Assembly (NCBI GenBank): GCA_950295325.1 | Contig: OX485807.1 | Span: forward strand, 27,623,666-27,687,665 | Source: Polytrichum commune | Taxonomy: Eukaryota > Streptophyta > Polytrichopsida > Polytrichales > Polytrichaceae | Direction of reading: 5' to 3' | Length of the DNA: 64,000 nucleotides | In this document: positions 47,499-58,207 of the stretch, one piece after another | How the letters are laid out: the number at the start of each line of letters is the position of its first letter | Position numbering within the stretch: the stretch's first letter is position 1 | Program-made: the position numbers and the translations under genes | Notes under the pieces: generated by a model | Databases searched by the model: none | What the model saw: the letters and a program-made list of their open reading frames with translations, nothing else | Told to the model about the DNA's origin: nothing

Positions 47499-48276
47499 CA
47501 GTCTAACCTTGATAATGTCACCCTTGTTAATAGAACACCTTGATATTGTCACTTAAAAGTTTGAAACCAATTTTCTTAGTGTAAAACTCCCTCGTTATTA
47601 TCCCTATCACCCTTGATAATGTCACTATTTTTTCCAAAATCCATAGTGTAAATGTGATAATATCAAATATGAATGGATTGTATGTGATGGTGAGTACATA
47701 AACATGGAAGGTGAAGATGATTTTTAGGTGGAATATTCTACTGAGGAGCTTGTGCAATTAGTGCAAGATGGCGAACATGTACTTGATTCCATGGAAGAAG
47801 ACCCATTGATTGTTGATAGCAGTGATGATGAGTCTAAAGTAGTGAAGGTAAGCGATGCACAAAAATATGCTAAAGATGTTTTGAATTTTATGGCTAGCCA
47901 AGGTTCTCAGATTTTCAACACTCAGGAGTTGTTAGGAAAGGAAAAAATCCATGACAAACTCATTAGAATTGGTGTTGGACATTTAACATCACTAAAACAA
48001 TGTGACATTGGAAGCTTCTTTGTCTCTAGTGAGAGGTCTTTACCTGATCTCAATGACACATTATGATGTGCTCTTGTTGTTATTGACAATTTTGAATTAT
48101 ATTTTACATTCAAAAACATTGAAGTCTTGTATTTGTTATATTTCTACCTGTTTTTTTGATAATATCACATTATGCACAAATCTTCAAAATGTGACATTAT
48201 CAAATATGTCACACCTTGTTTATATCATACTTTATGGTGAAACGGATGGTGTGATATTATCAAGGTTAGACTGTAG
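47499..48276 (+). mobile_element. Pogo/Tigger-type (Tc1/mariner superfamily) element, internally deleted
   Basis: The left end CAGTCTAACCTTGATAATG and the right end on the opposite strand (CAGTCTAACCTTGATAATA) are near-identical inverted repeats beginning CAGTC, with TA directly outside each, as in pogo elements. Variants of TTGATAATGTCAC occur at least seven times near both ends, in both orientations (about 47513, 47543, 47610, 47656, 48157, 48192, 48251), probably transposase-binding sites. The interior keeps only the end of a transposase frame (47728-48066). At 778 bp it is too short to be autonomous. Confidence 0.85.
47728..48066 (+). pseudogene. C-terminal fragment of a pogo/Tigger-like transposase
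   Basis: The frame of 112 residues reads EYSTEELVQLVQ, the acidic stretch DSSDDESKVVKVSDAQKYAK, VLNFMASQG, LLGKEKIHDKLIRI and SFFVSSERSLPDLNDTL. An acidic tail followed by short helices is typical of the C terminus of CENP-B/pogo transposases. It lies inside CAGTC/TA inverted ends, which supports the assignment. Upstream codons (GEDDF) continue in frame past one stop, so the frame was longer. The DNA-binding and DDE domains are absent, so it cannot catalyse transposition. The chosen first codon is not an ATG; the start is simply where the frame opens. Confidence 0.65.
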
Positions 48277-49114
48277 TGGAGTGCTTGGCTTCCGACAGTC
48301 TGTCGCCATTATCAAGAAAGTGGTGTGGTGTAGTAGGCCATAAATGGAAGCCTCTGCGATGTCAGTCTCCTTTGCATAATTACTACTGCGTTTTCAATTG
48401 CCTGCTGTTATTTACCACCACAGAAAACTGCTTGGTCAGATAATTTGACAGCGGGTGCGATTGTGTGTGTGTGTGTGTAAGAAGATGATACAATGTGATA
48501 TGGGACCTGCCCGATTCAGAGTTTTGGGTGTTGTGTGTGACTGCACGATGATGAATGCCATTTCGTATTTGTTTTCATATTTATCTCCAGAAATTTCAAA
48601 GGCTCAGGTGGGAGGTCACTCGTCTTTGTGAAATATCAAGAAACCACATGCACAAAAAAAAAAAAAAGGGGTGGAATAAAGAAGTCGTTTGGAGGATTCA
48701 ACGCTGCCACCTCCGCATCGGATTTCACCCATTGAAATACACCAAAAAAAGAAAAAAAGAAAAAAATTAGCCCAGTTGTTGGTGGCCAGAGCTTCGTTGT
48801 TGTGTTTCTAGGTAACTCATTCATTGCGAAGGTGTAAAAACACGATGATCTAAGTGCTCTAAAACCTAAAACCTCCTTTTTAAAGATAGATCTTCAAAGG
48901 TGTTAAATCCATCACCTTTCAGTGTTCGAGCATTAGATTGAAATGTTAACGATTCTCATTAGCAATCAGATATTGACGTAACAAAGGTTAAAGCATGCCG
49001 TATCGTAATTCCGTGTGCAAAGGTTATAAGGGTTCAAAGTTTTATCGGTAGCTAATCCAAACATAGATATTAGTATTTTTTTAATTATAACAATTAGAAT
49101 CGCTTCACCTTCCC
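48277..49114. other. No gene recognised
   Basis: A GT microsatellite (about 48462-48478) and A-rich simple sequence at 48653-48667 and 48744-48767. No gene. Confidence 0.4.
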
Positions 49115-49530
49115 AATGGATGAGGCTTGAGGTTGGACTCTTCATACCACATACGAACTAACGTGAGTGTAAGGAGGGATACTATTTGAGGCATTGTTTT
49201 TATTTAGTGTGTACATTTTTAAAGGTTGTTAAGAATCTTGAAGTAAAGGTAGATGTACAAAAGGGGGCCCTAAGGTTTAGAGAAAAATTTGACAAAAAAA
49301 TGTGTTAGTTTCATCCCATTCACGCTTTCATCCATTGTTGTCATATGGTAGTAATCCTCAATGACTACCTTGTCCATTTTTGCTAGGGTTTCCATTTGGG
49401 TTGTAGGTTTTTACAAACTGGAGGCTCTTGGAGCACTCATGGGCTCCCTTGAGATTTGCTCTCCAAATTGTGGCGAAGTTATTACGCCCTTGTCTTTGTC
49501 TATTTGATGCAATTGTTGAGTTACATGCTA
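49115..49530 (-). repeat. Dispersed repeat family E, copy 3
   Basis: It is the reverse complement of 1010-1400: GGACTCTTCATACCACATAC, AAGTAAAGGTAGATGTACAA, TCATCCATTGTTGTCATATG, CAATGACTACCTTGTCCATT and GGAGCACTCATGGGCTCCCT. Confidence 0.75.
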
Positions 49531-51127
49531 TGGATGGAAAAATGTTCAATAATGGAAGGTGAAAGTGGATTTTATATCCACTAAAGGCCTATTCAATTCG
49601 TACTTAATATTTTGATTACATAGTGGAGGCATTTATCACATTATACTAAAAAGTTTAGTATAAACACATGAGCTTTTTTTTCCAGCTCGCCATTAGTACT
49701 TATGCATTTATTTCTCTATATGAACTTCTTGTATAGAAGGGATTTAATTTCATAATGACCCGCACACATGATTTAAGTCTTCAATAAAGAATCCAATTCC
49801 CGGCCGATGAGGGTTGAATGAGTTACCTAGAGACCATGAAGCTTCAATGTGACTTCACATGGACTGGGGGAACAATGTGACAATAATACTTTAATGCCTT
49901 GCAAGCCTAAGCCTGGAGATTCCTGGAAATTTGAGCCCTCAATGAGCTCAATTTTTAAACTATTGGACTCACTGAAAATTTGGAACATGCCATACCAATC
50001 TTATGTTTACCATAACAAACACTTTGTAATTAAAGAGTACACTGATTTCCACGATTAATATCAACGTCTCACATTACTTGTCTTGCAATCACCGGGGGCA
50101 ACTAGAGAGGGTGTCATATGACACACTTAAGGGGTTGTTTACATCAAGGAACATGAAGTCGTCCCTTGCTCTTTTGAAATATGTGATTGGCCGTTGAACT
50201 TGTGTCCCAGGGCCACTTCGTTTATATCAAAAAAAGAACAAACAAGTATGACCATGGAACTCGAGGTCCCTCAAAGGCCTATACCCATTTTATCCACTAT
50301 CATGGTCCAACGGGTTTTATAATGAGAGAGGCAAAAGAGGTTCTCTTGCTACAAATGTCAGGGACCATGGCAGAGAAATGTTGTTTATGTTTGCATATAT
50401 CACTACCACCATACATGTCCGCTGTCATTGGACATTGCAACATGTATTGTGCACCGCAACTACAACGACCTCCATATTCGACGACATCTCCAGAATTAGT
50501 TGCAGAAGACGTTACAGTACATAGTACCCATATAAAGCATTTCATTGGAGCATGTGTGCAATGAATTTTGGACAAATTCAGTTGCCATCTCCAGCATGAC
50601 ACACACAAATATATATATGTCTCGAGAAACTGAACTTGTGAATTGTGCTTCAGGGTATGGGTACAATGGGGCAACATGGGCACCTGTAATTAATGATTGC
50701 ATGACGAAGAGCAGGAAAAAACACAAGTATAACTTGCCCATGAAATGGCAGTTCTCGCATTACATGCATGTGGCACATATATATTTACAATATGGTGAGA
50801 GAAAAAATGCCAGCATCGCAACTAGTCCATAAAGCGCATATGCGGATAATACACCATTGTCACTCTCCTTCTGTCCAATACAATCCTCAAATTAAATGTG
50901 AGTTCAGATTATTTGACGAACTCATTCACAAGCATTCATATGAGGTTTCTTTTATGAGTTTAGAGACATGCAACCCAGTGCAAAAGGATGAATAATGTGG
51001 AATGGCAACTCAACTTTAATTCCATGCATACGGGCACATCTTGTCTCTCGTCTCTGAATCCTGCTCACATTGTAAGTGATACTGAAAGTGCCTAGCCCTG
51101 CCTAAACCTACAGAAATGTGTGCAATC
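49531..51127. other. No gene recognised; left flank of the CACTA element
   Basis: Frames at 50187-50683 on both strands are mutually overlapping and have no domain. No sequence like the CACTACTAG right terminus was found here. CACTAAGTGCAGAATC at 51128 is the only CACTA start near the transposase stop codon and is a weak candidate left end. Confidence 0.4.
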
Positions 51128-51165
51128 ACTAAGTGCAGAATCTAGAATGTCTAAGTTTTTTACTG

Positions 51166-54100
51166 TCAGAACTCTGCATCGCAATCATGGTCAGATGCCG
51201 AGTCCGACTCCCCTGATGACCACCTCCCCTCCCATGCCGACTCGGTTCGCATTGCCCGCCGGATTTGTGCCAAACCCTCTGTTTCATTCTGCACCAATTC
51301 AGGTTGGCCTTGATCTTCACTGACGTTCATCGCATTGCAACGGACGTTTCGAATCGCATCCAGGTTGAAATTCACTGCGTCGGCACCAAGTATGCCATCC
51401 GATGTCGGATCCATGAAGTGAGCGCTCCTGCAATTGCTTTGAAGGACCACCTTCCATCCCTCTTCCACTGGGTCATCTGCAAAAAAGACTTGCTTCACCT
51501 ATGCCGGGAAGACGTAGGGTTCCTGGTTTACTCTTTGCCTTCTCCGAAAATTGGCCATCCAAAATCCGCACTTGTCTCTCTTCATAGATGCATTTCCATG
51601 CTCGTTGGGAGGCACCCATGAGCCACGGAATAAAATGACAGGGGTTTGCTGATACATTAATTGCATTATCTTCCTCAATACACCGATGTATGAAAGCGTC
51701 GCCTCCACAACGTTCCCATCTGCTCTACTCGACCGACATGCTTGTGAGCATGTCAATGCAATACCAGAGTCATAAGTCTTGAATCCTTCTGCTGTGTCTG
51801 AGTCTGCGGCGCGGTAGTGATATCCGAATGCCGTGCAGCTGCGGAATGTAAGGATGTGCGAATCGGGTGGGAATGCCAGCACTGCAGCCATATCGTCTAC
51901 TGGGCGGCCCTCGACAATCTCCACTTTAATTCGCGACTGCAGCCACTGCGAGTACTCTGGAATGGCGGCCAGCTCAGGAGGGTACTCAATCTGCATGCGG
52001 CCCTGCCTTCGAGTTGCATTTGCTCTGCGAAATGCAGCCCTCTCACTCGTCACCTGTTCCCTCCGTGCTAGCCATTCGCTGCACACCCAACAGGTCGTCA
52101 GAAATTGAAACAATACTCATATCCAAAAAATGCATACAACATAATAAACCGTGCTTGCCTATGGTATTCCTCCGTTGCAGTTGAGTTCGTTATCACATAA
52201 AGATGTGCAGCCCGAAGTTCCCCGTCTGTCATCCTCCTTGGCTTCCCTTTGCCCTGCAATTGCACGCCGCTCATGCCCACCTCCTCCTCATCATCCCAAA
52301 CGCGTCTCCGTGTGTAAGGGTAGCCTTGTAAGTATTCAGTACATAGCCCAAGAGCTTCATCTACAATGTAGCCTTCTGCCATTGATCCCTCTGGCAAAGA
52401 CCTGTTCCTAACATATTTCTTCAGTACACCTAGATATCTCTCAACAGGGTACATCCACCTGCAGCCAACTGGCCCACAAATTGCAAGCTCATCCACTAGA
52501 TGGATTACTAAATGCGACATAATGTCCCAAAAACTAGGGGGGAACCAACATTCAAGGATACAAAGTGTCTCCGCCGCATACTGCTTCAACCAGCCTATCT
52601 CCTGGGGGTTCACCTCCTTTGAGCAAACTTTCTGGAACACAATACTCAACCGTATTATGCCGGCGCGAGCCGACGGGTGCAGGACATGTCGAAGTGCCAT
52701 GGGCAATATTTGTTGCGACAATACATGCATGTCATGCGATTTTAGGCTTTGCATTTTACCCCTCACGACGTGTTTCCTCATGCTCGAGGAGTAGCCGGAA
52801 GGGACCCTCAGCCCTTCTATGCATGACAAAAATACTTTCTTGTCCGCTGGAAGTAGAACATATGGTGCATGTGGTTTCAATTTGCTACCTCTAGGAACAT
52901 CCACACTGTCCTGAAGCCACAGCCAAGGCCGAATTCGCAGTGCACGCATGTCCTCCCTCACGAACGCCGTGTCCTTCTCTCCCATGATGGTCCTCAACAC
53001 ATTTCCGGCCACATTCCGCTCCACATGCATGACATCCAGAGTGTGCCGGATCAACAATTTCTGCAACCAACACCCACCCCGCACACCCACAACCCCATCA
53101 GATTCACATGCACTCTACTCCAACATATAAATGCTGCATCAACAACTATATGCCAATGACCAGAGCCCCTGCGTACTCCAAGATGGTGTCAACCCAAAAA
53201 TTATGACCTCCCAGTACGGTAGATCATATAGCAAGCTCCGTCTCTTTATTCCGGTTCTGCAAACCGGGTCCGCTGCGCACACGCGTCTTCCATCTTGGAG
53301 CCAATTGTCCCGTTCCCTTGCCCATTCCAAAATTTGGGTGGGTGTAACAGATGGAGGGGTTTCTCCATACTCCGGAAACCCATCAAAGGCGTCCACTGCT
53401 TCACGAAATGGGTGGCCAGTGCCCAGCCACTTACGATGTTGGCACTCATATGTTGTTTTCCTTAACGCATGTGAGTACCTTCCCCTTGTGTTTGGGCCAC
53501 AGTGAGGGCACGCTACATAGCCCTTTGTAGCGCAACCACTAATCAAGCCCAAAGCTGGGAAATCACTTACCGTGTACAAACACACGGCCCTCATCAGGAA
53601 CCAATGCTTACCCTCCCGCGCAAGTGCATCATAGACCCACACTCCGGGGTTCCACAATGTTAACAACTCCTCCACAAGCGGAGCCAGAAATGTGTCAAAC
53701 GTCGCCGAAGTTGGTGCACTTGGACCGGAAATCAGCAAGGTGAGTAGAATAAAGAATTTTTTTGTCATTGCCCAGGGGGGTAGGTTTGCTATAAACATTA
53801 GTACTGGCCACGTAGACCACGTGGCTGTTTTGAAGGAGAAAGGATTGACTCCATCAGTGCTCAATATGAGCCTCACGTTCCGTGTGTCGCCTGCAAAATC
53901 GTCAAATGTGTCATCCACGTGCCTCCACGCTGGTGAGTCGGCAACGTTTCGCAGGGTGCCATCCCTCGACTGATTATCTGCCCACCATGTCATAAGCTTT
54001 CCTAGGTGTTCGGTGCCGAACATTCTCCTCAATCGAGGAATGAGGGGAAAATGCCGCAACACACGTACTGGCTTCTTGTCTCGTCCCCTCTTGTAGAATC

Positions 54101-55222
54101 TGGGAGCATCACATGTGGGACAGCGATTCAGACCTGCATGCCCCCCCCTATACAATATGCAGCCCCTTATGCACGCATGGATGACATTGTAACCCAAACC
54201 GAGAGTTCTCAACAACCTTGTCGCCTGCCTCTCGGATGCTGGCAAGGTATTAGGTTGTGGTAGAATCTGGCTGCCCAACGCCTTCATCAACTCATCAACA
54301 CATGCATTCAATACGCCGTGAGTCTTACATATTGTAAGTACCACAAGTACAGCACCCAACAAGGACACCGACGCCCCTGCAAACAAAGGAATTTTGTCTG
54401 CCTCGCTGAGTTTTTTCAGCAAGGCGTCCTCCATGGTGGCGTCACTTCCCTCGGCCTCGACAGGCGGGAAGTCCCACTCAGCGCCCCCACGATCCACTTC
54501 TTCCTCCCCAAACTCCTCCCCCCCATCTGATTCTCCTGTGTCATTTTCCTGCACACCCAAATCCCCTTCCATGTCTTCGTCTGTCACAACATCCTGGGCC
54601 GGTGGATTGTCACGTCCATTGGCACCTTCTTCTGGCACCTGAGGGTCGGCATCATCGCGGCGTCGAAAGGCGTCGGTTATCAACTGGGTCATCTCAATGT
54701 CCACGTCTAGAGGTACACCCACTGGATCGGGCTCCACTGGTGGCAAACCACGTTCCCCCCCAAATTCGAACAAGTTGCTGCGAAACCTATGCTCGTACGC
54801 TGTCCATTCCTCATCGCTGGAGTCTTCGGCTTCCTCCTGGTAGCCAATTTGTGGAGGTTACACATGATGCAATTGATGGATGTGCCGATAAATGCAGGTT
54901 AAATGCAAAGTTTTTGGGAATAAATTGGATGCAGCTTACCTGCAACCTTCGCACAATCTGTACCAGATTCATCAACTCATCAATAAATTCAAGCACTCAC
55001 CCACATAGTAGCCCTGCATCGTTCGTGTCTTCCAAACCTGCGAAGGTGGCTGATAACAGTTGAATGCAACAATTGTGTGGTCCGGCAACACAATCTACAA
55101 GGGCACCATTGTCGCGATGTCTCCCTCCCTGTCAACTCCTCCCGTCGAAGCAGTTTCTTGTCACACGCCCTGCATCTCTCAGGATGTCCTACAGGATGCC
55201 GAATCGCAGCACCTCCATTCAT
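51166..55222 (-). CDS. TNP2-type CACTA transposase, four exons, amber codon near the 3' end
   Basis: The exons on the minus strand are 55222-55001, 54836-53208, 53060-52159 and 52078-51166; all phases join. The first exon has the WCPCRLC cysteine motif and HLRRFGRHE of the TNP2-associated N-terminal domain. The second holds the transposase core: an acidic linker, a cysteine cluster (CILYRGGHAGLNRCPTCD, about 300-317), VLRHFPLIPRLRRMF, RLILSTDGVNPF with the likely catalytic Asp about residue 402, STWPVLMFIANLPPW and GYVACPHCGPNT. The third has HTLDVMHVERNV and the DUF4218 region (SHLVIHLVDELAICGPVGCR, MYPVERYLGVLKKYVRNR). The fourth has a DUF4216-like segment (VPPNEHGNASMKRDKCGF). A TAG at 51501-51499 interrupts this segment between YVFPA and VKQVFFADDP, cutting the product to about 1,110 of 1,221 residues. 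The second intron is 53207-53061 (GT-AG); the third (52158-52079) begins GC. The ATG at 55222 is the first after an upstream stop. Confidence 0.88.
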
Positions 55223-56590
55223 GGGGACCGCTGTCGCCGCAGACGCAACCCCACACGCGAAGTTCGTTGCGGGCTTCCTTTCACCGATCCTGTCACAAGA
55301 TGCACCCTACCACCGATTAACCTCCGAAGGTAGGACAACTTCGGAGGATTGCAATGCCATACTCACATTTGGTAATACTCAGATATGGCATACTCACATT
55401 TGGTAATACTCAGATATGGTATTACTCGGATATGGCATTATCAGATATGGCATACTTCCAAACATGTATCAGGTTAGAGGATGAATAAGGGATGCCAGAT
55501 TCGGAGCGTACTAACCTGCAGTGCCGAGCAGAGGCAGAATTTGGTGGCTGCGTGGGTGGAACGCCGCAACAACTGACGTCCCCACTGAGGGTTGCTGATT
55601 CTACACATGCCCAAAGTCATTATAGTGACATGCAGCCTCGCCAAAAAATAGGGAGAAGGTTGTGGGTTACTCCACATGATGAAACCCTGGTATGCGATCT
55701 GGGTGGTATATACATGTACACAATGCCCACACAGCAGTGTTGTCCAGATTTCTATCCACTAATGCGCACCAAAGCCCCTAAACCCAAAAACCTAGGGTTC
55801 GACCATGAAGGAGGGCACATAAAGCACAAACGATGACTGATTTGAAGAAACTGATATCTCAGTCGACATGGCGGGCATAACATGAATCGCATTTGAAAGA
55901 AAGGAAAGCAACACGTGGAGAATGCCACTTACATTGGTGGATGCACATATATGACGTAGTCCGGTCCTCAAATCTGGATCTGCAATCTTCGATGGCTGCG
56001 GAGCATGACAGGGTTCCAATCTGCCTTGCAATATTCAAGAGCATGCACACACACAAAGAGTTTCTTGCGGCCAGGAGCGACAAAACAAGACTCGTATTTC
56101 CCTAAACCACACCCCTGGGCCATCCCAGATTAGAACACGCCGAAGCAAACGAAAGACACACAGAAAAAACGATACCACCAATGTTGTGCAAGAGAAAAGG
56201 CAAAGTTCCAATATCCAAACCTATCAAAACAGCTCAGAAACGAATGGTCGCTAAAAGAGGATGGATGATAAATCCCACGCAGCAGTCGAGACGGCCAGCG
56301 GGGCCATCGACACTGCCACGTTGGTTCCATTTGGGTCTAACCATTCAAAGGCCATGGGCGCCTACATGTTTGCCCACCACGTGTTCGCATTTCACTGGCG
56401 TGTGATTAAACATACAGTAATTAATTCAGCCGCTGCTGTGATTTTGTGATATCATCCTCAATGAATGCCGCCGCCAAGGCAACACTGGGGAACTCCTTGG
56501 CCCCGACATACAGCCGAGACTCCATAACAGGTGACCCTAGTAATTCGCGAACAAGAGATCCTTGCGGCCAGTAGCGACAAAACCGCAAGA
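55223..56590. promoter_or_regulatory. Putative shared upstream region of the two CACTA genes
   Basis: The stretch between the divergent start codons contains a perfect 9-bp hairpin (CCTCCGAAG at 55321-55329 and CTTCGGAGG at 55339-55347) and a 31-bp tandem duplication of a CATACTCACATTTGGTAATA-containing unit at 55356-55420, followed by a partial third unit to about 55460. Both promoters are expected here because the genes diverge. No defined TATA box was assigned. Confidence 0.45.
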
Positions 56591-56827
56591 ATGTTTCGGC
56601 GGACATACGTGGAGGAAGGCGCTGAGGATGAATGGAATACTCTGGCAGACCCAGCATTTGATCCCAACAATGCGGATTATGGAGCACTTGAATCGCCTGC
56701 GCGGAGGGGTCGCAGAGGACGAGGAACTGGTGGTCGAAGAGGGCGCGCAGAAGGGTCCGTGGGTGGAGGTCGTGGCCAGCATCCACAAGGCGACGTCGTA
56801 ACAATCCCTCACAGAGTACGTGGCACG
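56591..56827 (+). CDS. Candidate first exon of the second CACTA gene (RG-rich)
   Basis: An ATG at 56591 opens a 79-codon frame with an acidic start (RRTYVEEGAEDEWNTLADPA) and an arginine-glycine-rich end (RRGRRGRGTGGRRGRAEG). It ends exactly at a consensus donor ACG|GTAAGT at 56828. A good acceptor, TTTTCCCAG, ends at 58108 and restores the same phase into the Transposase_24 gene. RGG-type tracts bind nucleic acids, which would suit this protein. The opposite strand is also open over 127 codons, so the assignment is inferential. If right, the intron is 1,281 bp. Confidence 0.5.
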
Positions 56828-58108
56828 GTAAGTTACTTTAATCTCATGGTTCTACCACTACAACCGCAATCCTCCGTTTTCTCCAGCGATTTCCTACACT
56901 AGGAGCGACATTCATTGAAACCCATCCGGCGGCAGTGACATGTGTGTACACCAAGTCACCCCTACACCGCGATGCAACACACAGATACTACAACCACTTA
57001 GAAACACAGCCGAAAGATCTTCAGAGAAGACACCGATAGCGAGAATCACATGTGGCTAGAAGGTCCTCCCACCCACTGCCCATGTGAGCACACACTTCCC
57101 ATTGGCCATACGAACAACTAGAGATGGTCACACAGAGAGAGCAGGGGAACAAGTGCTGAATGAGCCTCTAGAGAGCCTGAAAGACACCCCACTGCAAGAA
57201 TGCGAGGAGGTGGCTGAATCATGAAACCTTAACGTCGGCAAGCTGAACAGTCATGAGAACACTATGGAGGCCCATAGGCTTAGTTGTCCAATCTGGAGGC
57301 TTCCTCAAGGCTGACACGTAGGGCATCATGAGAATTCATGGGTGGGCAGCACGGAGAGGAGGTGGACGTCCACTCGCCTGATCACTTTATGCGACACTTC
57401 GTGATGATGTGCATGATGGTACAAGGACAAGCATGGGCGAGCACCCAGCCGCCGATGCCGGCATCGTGTCCAGTCTACTGAAAGGCTGACACGATAACCC
57501 CAACGATGCTGACTAGGTTCCCTTCTGGAACTATCTGGCGCCTCATTCATGCAGGCTGTTGGATGGGCGTCATTCTCGCTTGATGCTGGTCACTCCATGG
57601 TCCCTCGTGGAGCACCTTCGGGCTCTCTCACATCCATACATTGAACGCAATTCATCATGCCTTCCCAGAGAGGGTGGCGCACCCTGCGATCTGGAGGCAT
57701 CCTACCTCCGTCTTTGCTGGCGACCCGGGTCTGAACATGGGTTTCGTTCTGTGCACGCGAGCACAGATGCTAGAGGATTGTGGTCATTTTCTGTTTAATT
57801 TGTGCGCAGTCAGTGGTGTTTATTTTGTTTGCAGTCACATGTGTTTATTTTGTTTGAGCTTGCGAGTGGGGTGACCAGTTGAAGATGCAACGCAATGTCT
57901 GTGATGGCGTTTTCAATGTTGGCTCATAGTTGTGGAGGATCGTCTCGCACACTGCGATGGGAGCGATTTCTGTGTTATTTCGACATCGACTTCTGTGTTA
58001 TTTCTGTGTTATTTCTCCCTCGATTTCCATGCCCCAACTATTCTGCGTTATTACAAGATCTTATGTTGTCCCTAAAAACGCTCTAACTCTACACCGTGGT
58101 TTTCCCAG
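56828..58108. other. Inferred intron or intergenic stretch between candidate first exon and main exon
   Basis: No domain-bearing frame. It contains a T-rich region (57780-58030) with repeated TGTGTTATTTC units just before the candidate acceptor. Confidence 0.4.
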
Positions 58109-58207
58109 GTCACAGCTTCTACCATTTTGTTTCAACCTCAGCGGCGTGTGGCCATGACATTCATGATTTTCCTTAGTCTAATTTGTGGTTACTGTGCATG
58201 TTGTGTC

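Noticed and set aside
50205-50225. A GGGCCACTTCG match to the family B MITE end
   Set aside because: Only about 11 bases match and the sequence after it does not follow the family.
50187-50683. 125- and 127-codon frames on opposite strands left of the CACTA element
   Set aside because: They are mutually antisense and resemble no CACTA or other protein. Probably chance.
56421-56804. A 127-codon minus-strand frame opposite the RG-rich exon
   Set aside because: The plus frame ends at a consensus donor in the right phase for the second CACTA gene, which the minus frame does not. Not excluded outright.
58154-58207. A signal-peptide-like start (MTFMIFLSLICGYCACC) for the second CACTA gene
   Set aside because: A secreted protein makes no sense for a transposon accessory factor. 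The hydrophobic run is more likely untranslated, internal or coincidental.
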